From contig NZ_CP154826.1 in assembly GCF_039613825.1 (NCBI RefSeq), positions 1,054,001 to 1,118,000 on the forward strand: DNA of 64,000 bases. Direction: 5' to 3'. A model generated the notes under the pieces. The model saw nothing but the letters and a program-made list of their open reading frames with translations. It was not told where the DNA came from and did not search any database. Within the stretch, counting starts at the first letter, position 1. Every line of letters begins with the position of its first letter. The translations under genes and the position numbers were made by a program. Origin of the DNA: Diaminobutyricibacter sp. McL0608 (GTDB taxonomy: Bacteria > Actinomycetota > Actinomycetes > Actinomycetales > Microbacteriaceae). Positions 8,601 to 16,036 of the stretch are shown one piece after another.

Positions 8601-9448
8601 CGGATGCGGACAGCGGCGCCGTCGAAAGCGTCGATGCAGAGGTCTCCAAAGTCGTCGACCTCGTGCTCGATCACGCGCTGAACCGTCCGCGCGAATCCCT
8701 GATGGTGATCACGGCTAGTGCCCGCCACGCGGTGCGCGTGCACCAGGCGGTGCTGGCTGCGTTCGCCTCCCGCAGCGACCTGGCGGACTTCATCCTGAAG
8801 GACCGCGCCGAACCGTTCACCGTCGTGACCCTGGAGCAGTCGGTCGCCCAGAGCCGCGACCGGGTCATCTTCTCGATCGGCTACGGGCGCACCCCGCACG
8901 GGCGCCTCCTGTCGAACTTCGGGGCCCTCGCGGAACCGGGCGGCGAACGCCTGCTCGCGGTCGGGATGACCCGCGCGCGCCGTTCGATGGACATCGTCTC
9001 CTGCTTCGCTCCCGACGACATCGACGACTCGAGGATGCGCCACGGTATCGTCGCGCTGGCCCAGGTGCTGAGCGAGGCGGATGCGATCCAGTCGGCCGAA
9101 TTCATGGTCGAGGAGAGCGAGCCCATGCTCGTCGATCTCGCCAAGCGTCTCGAGCGGCGCGGACTCACGGTGCGCCTCGGCTACCGCGGCAAGCTCGCGC
9201 TCGTCGCTTCGCACCAGGGGCGTGCGGTCGCGATCGAGACGGATGCGGTCGTCAACCAGGGGAGCCTGCGCGAGTCGCTCCGCCTGCGTCCCGAAGTGCT
9301 GCGCCGCCTCGGCTGGCACTACCTCCGGGTGCACAGCTTCGAACTGTTCGCGGACCCGGATGCGGTGGCCGCGCGGATCGCCCGTCTCATCGGCGTGACC
9401 GATGTCAGTACTGAGACGGCGCCCATCCAGATCCCTGTCGCTGTCTGA
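5696..9448 (+). CDS. DUF4011-type SF1 helicase/nuclease homologue with altered catalytic motifs
   Basis: 1250 residues from GTG 5696. A second GTG at 5732, 12 codons later and with GAGGA before it, is an equally good start. The layout follows large DUF4011-helicase-nuclease proteins: DUF4011-like N-terminus (about 40-230), an SF1 helicase core split by a long insertion, and a Vsr-like nuclease domain at the end (about 1140-1240). Every catalytic motif I can align is changed. The Walker A segment (usually GPPGTGKSQTI) reads LPGTGGTQTI with Gly at residue 325 for the Lys. The DEAS of Walker B is DAGAS (residue 848 on). The QLPP of motif III is TQTPSP. The terminal nuclease has KLALVA for the usual R-I-D-L and IETDA for IECDG. 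Structural motifs such as FSIGYGRTPHGRLLSNFG and VGMTRARR survive. The frame is intact, so this looks like a maintained non-catalytic homologue. Its partner and role are unknown. Confidence 0.85.
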   Translation: MWRLDRRHEDDDVTSDSRTGDALNPRNSTEPHKLSLGDPSVTAGNIAEPVWRRWREELANVGGRSPLLHFDDSARTRIELSSTHPGGLPQFITGQSTLLSSLIRDELALRNARLAANAITSKGIELRSVRGIESVHLAIGLAQWRHGGDEFMAPILLRPLAIRRYGRDFELKLKGQPFLNPELARALSEQFQITLDADAFVALALTNGVFKPQPVIDRLRGLTSHLAWFNVLPRLVVSSFADVASGMRADADDLDNPVLDALAGNPSARRAIEEAYRPVETIGQDERPPATDTLLLDADEEQENVVAQIGAGNSLVVKTLPGTGGTQTIVNAIGVLVAQHKRVLVVSPRRSSLDDIAHRLTQVGLPGLAVTPRTLRRDVIQSIGRNEKATQPRVTEVDDALVRLRKVLLDYRHALVRRDPVLGVSVLDAIHELSRLALLPTPPSTTARLDRLSIELLATDRSDAADALIKAARLGEFRYGPNDSPWYGASFVTTAEGNAAHELAKKLNRAELPRLLDRANTLIGQTRMRPFESIAELGVYLRLLLDVRETLDKFQPAVYDRSLAELIAATSNRRDAPNMSGANRRRLRKLALEYVRPGVHVTDLNESLRRIQQQRILWQRFAAAGVVPEVPVGIADVMVAYQRVAEDLARLDIPLRRVGTPHSLPVLPISQLTTQLAGLAADSEVLANLQERTALLVSLRDRNLDPLLSDLSERHVPESQVSAELELAWWQSVLETLLAGDRALLNANTGVLDRLEADFRLVDEAHASATGQQLAWMLAETWKIGVVDWPDEATALRRVLKGERTTAETLNAVAPHLARALAPVWLASPYEVPDITTDLAFDAVLIVDAGASSLAENVGVVRRARQIVAFGDPVTQTPSPFEIGLHELAEEPDDLDVDGMHADSALAQLSELLPVFTLTRSYRAGGEDLADLVNRRFYGGKIDSLPWAGTYLGHGSLTLNYVEGGHGMPDADSGAVESVDAEVSKVVDLVLDHALNRPRESLMVITASARHAVRVHQAVLAAFASRSDLADFILKDRAEPFTVVTLEQSVAQSRDRVIFSIGYGRTPHGRLLSNFGALAEPGGERLLAVGMTRARRSMDIVSCFAPDDIDDSRMRHGIVALAQVLSEADAIQSAEFMVEESEPMLVDLAKRLERRGLTVRLGYRGKLALVASHQGRAVAIETDAVVNQGSLRESLRLRPEVLRRLGWHYLRVHSFELFADPDAVAARIARLIGVTDVSTETAPIQIPVAV

Positions 9449-9569
9449 CCCGTTGCGTCGCGCTGCGGGCCCGAATGGGTCAGGATCCGCTGGTTCCGGT
9501 GCTGCCCACCAGCGGAAGGTGGCCCATCGGCGCCGAGTTGATGTGCCCGGGCGCGGCTACGCTTGAAGG

Positions 9570-9767
9570 ATGAGCCAGAAGCCGGTGCGACGCGGACCCA
9601 GGCGGGCGCAGTTGCCCGCGGTGCCCGGCACCGACGCGACTCCGCAGGCTGTCCCTGCGCAGCCGGATGCCCCGACGCGGGCAGGTGAGGACACCGACCG
9701 CGCCTGGGGTGACTCCTCCGACTCCAACGACGACCGTCTGAAGCGCGACGTTCCGCCGCACTGGTGA
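9570..9767 (+). CDS. Conserved small actinobacterial protein, function unknown
   Basis: 65 residues, rich in P, A, R and D, probably disordered in its first half. The C-terminal block RAWGDSSDSNDDRLKRDVPPHW ends in a W, as in small uncharacterised proteins I recall from many actinobacteria. TACGCT at 9558-9563 ends 6 nt before the ATG, so the mRNA is probably leaderless, although GAAGG also precedes it. No enzymatic or membrane feature is visible. It converges on mscL with a 6-bp gap. Confidence 0.7.
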   Translation: MSQKPVRRGPRRAQLPAVPGTDATPQAVPAQPDAPTRAGEDTDRAWGDSSDSNDDRLKRDVPPHW

Positions 9768-9773
9768 CGCGGT

Positions 9774-10202
9774 CTACGCGTCGGGCGTGTGCCTGCCGCC
9801 GGCGGGGGTCTGGTCCTTCGCGAGGAGGTCGCGGATCTCGGTGAGGAGATCGAGTTCGGTGACGGGAGTGTCCGCATCCACCACGCCCGTGTCGCGGCGC
9901 TTCTGCGCGCGCTCCTTCGCGAGGTTGATCGGGAAGACGAACACGAAGTAGACGACGACGGCCACGATCAGGAACTGGATGATGGCGCCGAGCACGGAGC
10001 CGAGGAGGATCTGCGACCTGCCGACCTGGATGACCGCGACATTCTTGAGGTCGTCCGCGTGGAAGAACGCGCCGATCAGCGGGTTGAAGATCCCGTTGAC
10101 GATCGAGTTGACGACGCCGGTGAATGCGGCGCCGATGACGACGGCGACAGCCAGGTCGATGACGTTGCCACGGAGGATGAACTCCCTGAAACCTTTGAGC
10201 AT
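9774..10202 (-). CDS. mscL: Large-conductance mechanosensitive channel MscL
   Basis: 142 residues, the usual size. The N-terminal amphipathic helix and first membrane helix (MLKGFREFILRGNVIDLAVA, continuing VVIGAAF) are classic MscL; a second helix lies at about 70-95, with a charged C-terminal bundle. The protein opens on membrane tension to release osmolytes in hypo-osmotic shock. AAGGAG precedes the ATG, so this transcript is leadered. Its position beside the Ruc-like, 5-FCL and galU genes matches the mscL region (Rv0985c) of mycobacteria. Confidence 0.96.
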   Translation of the reverse strand: MLKGFREFILRGNVIDLAVAVVIGAAFTGVVNSIVNGIFNPLIGAFFHADDLKNVAVIQVGRSQILLGSVLGAIIQFLIVAVVVYFVFVFPINLAKERAQKRRDTGVVDADTPVTELDLLTEIRDLLAKDQTPAGGRHTPDA

Positions 10203-10221
10203 GAGAGCTCCTTTCGTCGAA

Positions 10222-10554
10222 TCAGGACGCGGAGGTGGTGCTTGACGGTGTGGAGGAAGAGGACGAAGAGGACGAGGAAGAGGTCGAGGGTGCCGAGCCG
10301 GTGGAGGTGGTGGCCGGGGCCGGCGCGGACGAACCGGACCCCGAAGAACCGGACCCGGAATCCTTCGAAGCGCCGCTCGGGCGCGAATCGGTGCGGTAGA
10401 AGCCGGAGCCGTTGAACGTCACGCCGACGGCGCTGAACACCTTGCGCAGCGCGCCGCCGCAGTTCGGGCAGTCGGTGAGCGAGTCGTCGGTGAACGACTG
10501 CTGGATGTCGAAGGCGTGACCGCAGGTCGGGCACTTGTAGGAATAGGTGGGCAC
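10222..10554 (-). CDS. FmdB-type zinc ribbon protein with Ser-rich tail (Ruc-like)
   Basis: 110 residues from GTG 10554, chosen because MPTYSYKCPTCG is the invariant FmdB start and GAGG lies just upstream. The first 55 residues form a zinc ribbon with CPTCG and CPNCG (C-x2-C repeated). The rest is Ser/Gly/Ala/Thr/Pro only and certainly disordered. This architecture and the location next to 5-FCL and galU match M. tuberculosis Rv0991c, described as Ruc, a redox-regulated chaperone with an unstructured C-terminus; I infer the same function by synteny. It lies 58 bp downstream of the 5-FCL gene on the same strand. Confidence 0.82.
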   Translation of the reverse strand: MPTYSYKCPTCGHAFDIQQSFTDDSLTDCPNCGGALRKVFSAVGVTFNGSGFYRTDSRPSGASKDSGSGSSGSGSSAPAPATTSTGSAPSTSSSSSSSSSSTPSSTTSAS

Positions 10555-10612
10555 TTTCGCCTCGGCTTTCAGGGGGTATCGCTGGACGCCGCCGCGCTCA
10601 CGAAGCGCTCGG

Positions 10613-11194
10613 CTACGAGAACTGGACGATCCTGGTCGGAGTGACCGCGCCGTCGACGGGCTGGTCGTGCTTCTCCCGGGGGACATCGTCGACGAGTTCG
10701 CTATCGAACACTACGGCGTATACAGGTGGACATTTTTCCATGCTGCCGAGGGTTTTGTCGAAATAGCCCCGGCCCCACCCCATGCGCATGCCGGTCGCGT
10801 CGATGGCGGCGGCGGGTATCACGATGAGGTCTACATCGTTGATGGCGATCGGACCGAGCAGCTCGCCGACCGCCTCGGGCATGCCGTACAGGCCTTCGGT
10901 CTCAGACTCTCCGTCGCCCGTCGTCCAGTCGAGCAGGCCGTCTTCGCGGGTGATCGGAAGCAGCACCCGGATGCCCTGGCGATGTGCCCAGTTGAGGAAC
11001 GGCCGGGTGTTCGGTTCGACCGCGGTCGAGAGATACGCGGCGATCGAACGAGCAGAGAGATCGGTGGCCAGATCGACCAGATTTCGGGTGATCCCCGCGG
11101 TCGCCGCGTCGCGTTCCGGAGCGGTCAGATTCCGTCGTCGCTCGCGCAGTTCGGCACGCAGTGCGCGCTTGCGGTTGCCTGCGTCGGGGTCCAT
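10613..11194 (-). CDS. 5-formyltetrahydrofolate cyclo-ligase
   Basis: 193 residues from ATG 11194; an in-frame ATG at 11203 would add three. It converts 5-formyl-THF to 5,10-methenyl-THF with ATP. The substrate loop RKRALRAELRERRR near the N-terminus and the C-terminal signature GMRMGWGRGYFDKTL (expected G-x-R-L-G-x-G-x-G-Y-Y-D) are both present. No Shine-Dalgarno precedes it. TAGGAT ending 7 nt before ATG 11194 suggests a leaderless transcript and favours that start. Divergent from galU with only 34 bp between starts, as in mycobacteria (Rv0992c/Rv0993). Confidence 0.92.
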   Translation of the reverse strand: MDPDAGNRKRALRAELRERRRNLTAPERDAATAGITRNLVDLATDLSARSIAAYLSTAVEPNTRPFLNWAHRQGIRVLLPITREDGLLDWTTGDGESETEGLYGMPEAVGELLGPIAINDVDLIVIPAAAIDATGMRMGWGRGYFDKTLGSMEKCPPVYAVVFDSELVDDVPREKHDQPVDGAVTPTRIVQFS

Positions 11195-11228
11195 GTACGT
11201 CATCCTAAATGCCGATAACCTGTCCCAC
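11195..11228. promoter_or_regulatory. Compact divergent leaderless promoters, 5-FCL and galU
   Basis: Thirty-four bases separate the two start codons. On the minus strand TAGGAT ends 7 nt before the 5-FCL ATG, and on the plus strand TAACCT (11216-11221) ends 7 nt before the galU ATG. Neither side has a Shine-Dalgarno. The two promoters must overlap, each -35 region lying within the other gene or its leader. Their -35 elements are weak. Confidence 0.55.
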
Positions 11229-12194
11229 ATGGCAATCAAAGTGACCAAGGCGGTAATTCCGGCGGCGGGGCTCGGCACCAGATTCCTTCCTGCGACCAAG
11301 GCGATGCCGAAGGAGATGCTTCCCGTCGTCGACAAACCGGCCATCCAGTACGTGGTCGAGGAGGCCGTCGACGCGGGCCTCCACGACGTGCTCATGGTGA
11401 CCGGCCGCAACAAGAACGCGCTCGAGAACCATTTCGACCGCAACACCGAACTCGAGGCCTCACTGCAGAAGAAGGGCGACATCGCCCGCCTGCAGAAGGT
11501 CATGTACTCGACCGACCTCGCCGACATGCACTACGTGCGACAGGGGGATCCGAAGGGTCTGGGTCACGCGGTCCTCCGCGCCAAGATGCACGTGGGACGC
11601 GAGCCGTTCGCCGTGTTGCTCGGCGATGACATCATCGACAGCCGCGATGTGCTGCTGAAACGGATGCTCGAGGTGCAGGAGGCGCGCAATGCGACCGTGA
11701 TCGCGCTCCTGGAGGTCGACCCCGACCAGATCCACCTCTACGGTGCGGCTGCGGTCGAGGCGACGGATGAGGACGACGTGGTGCGGGTGACCGGCCTCGT
11801 CGAGAAGCCGGACCGCGAGAACGCGCCGTCGAACTACGCGATCATCGGTCGCTACGTGCTGCGCCCGGAGGTCTTCGACGTCCTGGAGCAGACCGAACCC
11901 GGCAAGGGCGGCGAGATCCAGCTGACCGACGCGCTGCAGAAGATGGCGGCGGCCCCGGAATGGACGGGTGGCGTGTACGGGGTCGTGTTCCGCGGTCGGC
12001 GCTACGACACCGGTGACCGGCTCGACTACATCAAGGCCATCGTGCAGCTGGCCGTCGACCGGGAAGACCTCGGGCCCGCACTCCGCCCCTGGCTGCGGAC
12101 GTTCGTCGAGGACCTCGACGACAGGCCGCCCGTCGATGACATCGTCGTGGAGATGCCCGTCGCAGTCAGCGACAGCATGGACGCCGGTCGCTGA
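11229..12194 (+). CDS. galU: UTP-glucose-1-phosphate uridylyltransferase
   Basis: 321 residues, full length. The nucleotidyl-transferase signature AVIPAAGLGTRFLPATKAMP followed by KEMLPVVDKPAIQY is near the N-terminus, with further conserved motifs GLGHAVLRAK, LLGDDI, GLVEKP and GGEIQLTDAL. The enzyme makes UDP-glucose for cell-wall polysaccharide and glycolipid synthesis, which fits the nearby glycosyltransferase cluster (14249-19405). The likely transcript is leaderless. In mycobacteria and corynebacteria moeA/glp normally follows galU; here rimJ follows after 26 bp. Confidence 0.97.
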   Translation: MAIKVTKAVIPAAGLGTRFLPATKAMPKEMLPVVDKPAIQYVVEEAVDAGLHDVLMVTGRNKNALENHFDRNTELEASLQKKGDIARLQKVMYSTDLADMHYVRQGDPKGLGHAVLRAKMHVGREPFAVLLGDDIIDSRDVLLKRMLEVQEARNATVIALLEVDPDQIHLYGAAAVEATDEDDVVRVTGLVEKPDRENAPSNYAIIGRYVLRPEVFDVLEQTEPGKGGEIQLTDALQKMAAAPEWTGGVYGVVFRGRRYDTGDRLDYIKAIVQLAVDREDLGPALRPWLRTFVEDLDDRPPVDDIVVEMPVAVSDSMDAGR

Positions 12195-12220
12195 GACCGC
12201 AGATCAGGAGAGGCCCGTCA

Positions 12221-12883
12221 GTGTCGATCGTTGTTCCGACCCTCCGCGAGGGTCCGGTGGGGCTGCGGCCGATCCGCCTGCGTGACGCGCGTGCGCTCGA
12301 GCGCTCGCTGCTCGACAACCGCAGCTGGCTCCGCCAGTGGGAGGCCACGAGCCCGTATGCGCCGATGGCGTTCGACACCCGGTCGAGCATCCGCTCGCTC
12401 CAGAACAATGCACGTTCCGGCCACGGGCTGCCGTTCGTCATCGAGTACGACGGCGAGCTCGCCGGCCAGCTGAACGTGTCGTCGATCACTTATGGGTCGC
12501 TGTCGTCGGCAACGATCGGCTACTGGGTGGCCGAGCAGTTCGCCGGTCGCAACATCACCCCGACGGCCGTCGCACTGGCGACGGACTACTGCTTCTACCA
12601 GCTCGGCCTCCACCGCATGGAGATCTGCATCCGCCCAGAGAACGCGCCGAGCCTGCGCGTCGTGGAGAAGCTCGGGTTCCGCTACGAGGGCCTGCGGCGC
12701 AGATACATCCACATCAACGGTGACTGGCGTGACCATTTCTGCTTCGGCCTGGTCTCCGAGGAGCTCACCCAGGGAGTCCTGCGACGCTGGCTCGACGGGC
12801 AGGCTCCGCAGGACGCCGCCATCGTGACGCCCGAGGACCGGGCGGCCGCGGCCGTCCCGCTGCCCATCGCTCGCGATCGGTGA
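12221..12883 (+). CDS. rimJ: RimJ/RimL-type ribosomal-protein N-acetyltransferase (GNAT)
   Basis: 220 residues starting at GTG 12221, with AGGAGAGG upstream. Single GNAT fold. The motif-A region TIGYWVAEQFAGRNITPTAV and the motif-B segment NAPSLRVVEKLGFRYEGLRR are those of RimJ/RimL enzymes, which acetylate N-termini of ribosomal proteins such as S5; actinobacterial substrates are unproven. In M. tuberculosis the orthologue (Rv0995) sits between moeA1 and Rv0996, the same setting apart from the missing moeA. Confidence 0.9.
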   Translation: MSIVVPTLREGPVGLRPIRLRDARALERSLLDNRSWLRQWEATSPYAPMAFDTRSSIRSLQNNARSGHGLPFVIEYDGELAGQLNVSSITYGSLSSATIGYWVAEQFAGRNITPTAVALATDYCFYQLGLHRMEICIRPENAPSLRVVEKLGFRYEGLRRRYIHINGDWRDHFCFGLVSEELTQGVLRRWLDGQAPQDAAIVTPEDRAAAAVPLPIARDR

Positions 12884-12935
12884 CACACCCTCAGTGAATG
12901 AGCCGGAGACCGACCGTTCCCCCTACCGTTAGAAC

Positions 12936-14003
12936 ATGAGCGGGGATGTGCTTGGTGGTGGGGTCGTGGTGGCACTCGCTGCCGCCCTCTGGCTCGCCTA
13001 CCTGATCCCCGTCTGGCTGCGGAGGCGCGAGTATCTCGCGACCGAACGCAACGCCGTGCGGCTGCAGCAGACTCTCCGGATCCTCGCCGAGACGTCGGAG
13101 CTTCCCGACGCGGTCCGCTATGAAGCGACCGCACGCACGGTCGCGGAGCAGCAACGCATCCTGCGGCGTGCCGAGGAGCGCGTGAAGGCTGATGCGCGTG
13201 CTGCGGCAGAGGCGGACGCCCGCCGCCAGCGTGCGCTCGCCGAGGCGCAGAGAGCAGCCGCAGAAGAAGCGGAGCAGGCCGCACTCGCCGCCATCGAACT
13301 CGAACGCGCCTCCCGCGCGGCTGCTGCCAGGACAGCGCGCCTGCAGTTCGCTGCACCGCAGCTGTCGCCGTCCACTCGTCGCCGCCTCCGCCGGTCGCGT
13401 GCGACGACGTCCGTGATGCTCCTGGCAGGTCTCCTCGGGATGATCGGTGGGGTCGCGCTGCTCGCAACGGGCGGGTCGTGGGTGGCGCTCGCGGCATCCA
13501 CTCTCGTCGCCGTCGCCAGTATCGGGATGCTCGGCCGCCTCGCACGCGCACGTCACCGGCCCGCCGCCGGCCGCCCGATCCCTATGGCGCCGGTCTCCGC
13601 AGAGCTCTACGACCACGCCGACGACGAGGTCGTTCCCGAGGCACGTCCGACCTGGACGCCGCAGCCGCTTCCGAAGCCGCTCCACCTCTCGCGTGGCACG
13701 ATCGCCGCGAGTGCGATGGCGTCGATCGATGCGGCGACAGAGCTGCGGCGCGCCGCGGCTCGCGCCGACCTGGAGGAACGGGCCGCGCGCCTCGCTTCCG
13801 AGGTCACGCCGCTTCGCCCGCCCGTACCGATCGCAGCGCCCGCGGCCTCGGCGCAGGGGGCATCGACACCTGCGGCTTCGGCACCCAGGGCTTCGGCACC
13901 CGGATCGGATCCTCGTTTCGCGAGCATGGGAGTCATCGACGACGTCGATGTTTCGTCCATGGATCTCGACGCGGCCCTGCGCCGACGCCGCGCGGCAGGT
14001 TAG
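12936..14003 (+). CDS. SepX/GlpR-type membrane protein linked to cell division
   Basis: 355 residues, close to the 358 of its positional counterpart Rv0996. N-terminal membrane helix (GGGVVVALAAALWLAYLIPV) followed by WLRRREY, then a long Ala/Glu/Arg coiled coil (about 60-140). Two further helices lie at about 160-205 (TSVMLLAGLLGMIGGVALLA and WVALAASTLVAVASIGMLG), and the C-terminal half is charged, Ala/Pro-rich and probably disordered. This layout and the galU-rimJ context match the actinobacterial divisome protein called SepX in Streptomyces and GlpR in Corynebacterium; I infer the role from synteny and topology. TACCGT at 12924-12929 ends 6 nt before the ATG, so the mRNA is likely leaderless. 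Its usual partner gene, moeA-like glp, is absent here. Confidence 0.75.
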   Translation: MSGDVLGGGVVVALAAALWLAYLIPVWLRRREYLATERNAVRLQQTLRILAETSELPDAVRYEATARTVAEQQRILRRAEERVKADARAAAEADARRQRALAEAQRAAAEEAEQAALAAIELERASRAAAARTARLQFAAPQLSPSTRRRLRRSRATTSVMLLAGLLGMIGGVALLATGGSWVALAASTLVAVASIGMLGRLARARHRPAAGRPIPMAPVSAELYDHADDEVVPEARPTWTPQPLPKPLHLSRGTIAASAMASIDAATELRRAAARADLEERAARLASEVTPLRPPVPIAAPAASAQGASTPAASAPRASAPGSDPRFASMGVIDDVDVSSMDLDAALRRRRAAG

Positions 14004-14058
14004 TTTTCCTCAGTTCGAATTCGTGCCGGTCGGGTGCTATCGTAGCTAAGCAGTTCCC

Positions 14059-14131
14059 GGGGCTATGGCGCAGTTGGTAGCGCGCTTCGTTCGCATCGAA
14101 GAGGTCAGGAGTTCGAATCTCCTTAGCTCCA
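14059..14131 (+). tRNA. tRNA-Ala (anticodon CGC)
   Basis: 73 nt that fold fully. Acceptor GGGGCTA pairs with TAGCTCC (one G-U). The D stem is GCGC/GCGC around AGTTGGTA, the anticodon stem CTTCG/CGAAG has loop TTCGCAT (anticodon at 14092-14094), the variable loop is AGGTC, and the T arm is AGGAG-TTCGAAT-CTCCT. The discriminator is A and the CCA end is not encoded. It reads GCG codons, which are common in this GC-rich genome. The 3' end lies free of any integrated element. Confidence 0.97.
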
Positions 14132-14147
14132 CAACACGGGCGCATAA

Positions 14148-14171
14148 ACTGGCCGAGCAACAGAGGCCAGT
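14148..14171 (+). other. Hairpin downstream of tRNA-Ala
   Basis: Perfect 7-bp inverted repeat ACTGGCC (14148-14154) and GGCCAGT (14165-14171) with a 10-nt loop, 17 nt after the tRNA. It is followed by GAAAAGG rather than a T-run, so it could be a T-less terminator for the tRNA or an operator for the glycan cluster that starts at 14249. Confidence 0.45.
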
Positions 14172-14248
14172 GAAAAGGTGCGGAGTCTAGCTTTGATCAA
14201 CCAGTGGGCGTATGTCCCGAACCCGTCGGCGAACGTGTGGTGCGAGGC

Positions 14249-16036
14249 ATGAAAGCACTCGTGCGTACCATGCGGGAGCTTCTTCCGCTTCTGCCGAAAT
14301 CCGGTGTCCGCTTCCTGAAGTGGTACACAGTGCTTCTCAGCCTCCTCGCGCTCCTCGACGCGTTCTCCCTCGGCCTCCTCGCAGTCGTCATCACCCCGCT
14401 GATCTCCGGTCAGTCGCTGTCGCTCCCGGTGATCGGCACGATCTCCACCACAGGCCTGATCTGGCTCCTGGTCGTGATCTGCGTCGTCGTGATCATCAAG
14501 GGCATCCTCGCGTCCGTGTTGCAGTTCTATGCAACGCGGCGGTTCGCGACCTACGAACTCGAGATCGGCGACCGGCTGCTGGCGGCATACCTCGCTGCGC
14601 CGTGGGTCGAGCGTCTCAAGCGCAACTCCGCCGATGTGGTGCGACTCGCCGACTACGGCATCGCGAACACCATCGCAGGCGTTCTGCTGCCCGCCGCATC
14701 GCTGATCGGTGAAGCGACGACCTTCATCGTGGTCCTCGCCGTTCTCCTGGTGGCTCAGCCCGCCATCGCGGTCACGGCGTTCGTCTACCTCGGCGTCATC
14801 GGGATCGTGCTCTATTTCTGGATATCGCGGAACTCGCAGGTCGCCGGACGCGTCAATCGCGACTACTCGTATGTCGTCGCACGCCTGCTCACTGAGATGA
14901 TCGGCGCGCTCAAAGAGATCACCCTGCGCAACAAATCCGACGAGGTGGCGGCCGTGGTACACGCCCAGCGCATCCGCACGTCACGAGCGCGGGCCAACAT
15001 CCAGTTCTTCAGCCTCGTGCCCCGCTACGTCCTCGAGACAGCCCTGATCGGCGGCTTCGTCCTTGTCGGCGTCGTCGGCTTCATCACGGGCGGAAGCATC
15101 GTGGCAGCCGTGACGGCGGTTTCGATCTTCAGCCTGGCGGGTTTCCGCATGGCACCGTCGATCACACGATTCCAGGCGGTCGCAGCAGTCACGGCGGCCA
15201 ACCTGCCGCATGCCCGCAATGTCATCGACGACATCCGCCACATGGAGAAGCAGGGCCTCGCCACGCAGGACGGTCTCGATTCTGGTCACCTCTCCCAGCA
15301 CCCGACAGAGCTCGCGTTGCGCAACGTCACGTTCGCCTATTCCGAGACGGCGGCGCCCGCGCTGCGCGACGTCTCGCTGAGCATTCCTTTCGGTTCCACC
15401 GTCGCCTTCGTCGGGTCGTCGGGCGCTGGAAAGTCGACCGTCGTCGACCTGATCCTCGGCCTCGTCGAACCGACCTCCGGAACGGTCGCCATCGACGGGA
15501 CGCCGCTGCGTCACGTCGCGTCGGCATGGCATTCACGGGTCGGCTATGTCCCCCAGGACGTATCCCTTTTCGACGCGACGGTCGGTCAGAACGTCGCACT
15601 GACCTGGTCGCACGACTACGACCGTGAGCGTGCACGCGAGGCGCTCGAGCAGGCGCAATTGTGGGACATCGTCGAAAGCCGCGACGGTGGACTCGACGGT
15701 GCTGTCGGGGAGCGCGGCCTCGCGTTGTCCGGAGGCCAGCGCCAGCGGCTCGGAATCGCGCGCGCGCTGTATGTCGATCCGTTCGTCCTGGTGATGGATG
15801 AGGCGACCAGCGCTCTCGACACCGCGACCGAAGCGGCGGTCGCCCAGGCCATCCGCGACCTGCACGGCAAGGTCACGGTCATCCTCGTGGCGCACCGCCT
15901 CTCCACGATCCGCCACGCGGACCAGATCTACTTCATGGCGGATGGAGCTGTGGCCGCCAGCGGAACCTTCGACGAGCTCGTGGCATCCGTTCCGGCGTTC
16001 GCGGAACAGGCTGCCCTCGCCGGGATGATCGAGTGA
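14249..16036 (+). CDS. ABC exporter (fused TMD-NBD), glycan or lipid flippase type
   Basis: 595 residues from ATG 14249, chosen for the GAGG just upstream. The first 330 residues form a six-helix exporter domain; the last 240 are the ATPase: Walker A GSSGAGKST, Q-loop VPQDVSLFD, signature LSGGQRQRLGIARAL, Walker B VLVMDEATSALD and the H-loop VAHRLSTI. The half-transporter works as a dimer. PglK-like flippases and lipid or peptide exporters share this layout. Direct overlap (TGATG) with a glycosyltransferase gene, and two more glycosyltransferases after it, point to export of a lipid-linked glycan. Confidence 0.9.
   Translation: MKALVRTMRELLPLLPKSGVRFLKWYTVLLSLLALLDAFSLGLLAVVITPLISGQSLSLPVIGTISTTGLIWLLVVICVVVIIKGILASVLQFYATRRFATYELEIGDRLLAAYLAAPWVERLKRNSADVVRLADYGIANTIAGVLLPAASLIGEATTFIVVLAVLLVAQPAIAVTAFVYLGVIGIVLYFWISRNSQVAGRVNRDYSYVVARLLTEMIGALKEITLRNKSDEVAAVVHAQRIRTSRARANIQFFSLVPRYVLETALIGGFVLVGVVGFITGGSIVAAVTAVSIFSLAGFRMAPSITRFQAVAAVTAANLPHARNVIDDIRHMEKQGLATQDGLDSGHLSQHPTELALRNVTFAYSETAAPALRDVSLSIPFGSTVAFVGSSGAGKSTVVDLILGLVEPTSGTVAIDGTPLRHVASAWHSRVGYVPQDVSLFDATVGQNVALTWSHDYDRERAREALEQAQLWDIVESRDGGLDGAVGERGLALSGGQRQRLGIARALYVDPFVLVMDEATSALDTATEAAVAQAIRDLHGKVTVILVAHRLSTIRHADQIYFMADGAVAASGTFDELVASVPAFAEQAALAGMIE

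Noticed and set aside
5282-9334. A 1350-codon open frame on the minus strand
   Set aside because: It is antisense to the helicase homologue. The sense protein shows recognisable domains, while the minus frame is a high-GC shadow rich in R, D, E, G and H with no motif.
14059-14131. Integration site at the tRNA-Ala
   Set aside because: No integrase and no repeat of the tRNA 3' end are seen in the flanking sequence. The glycan cluster downstream has ordinary composition.
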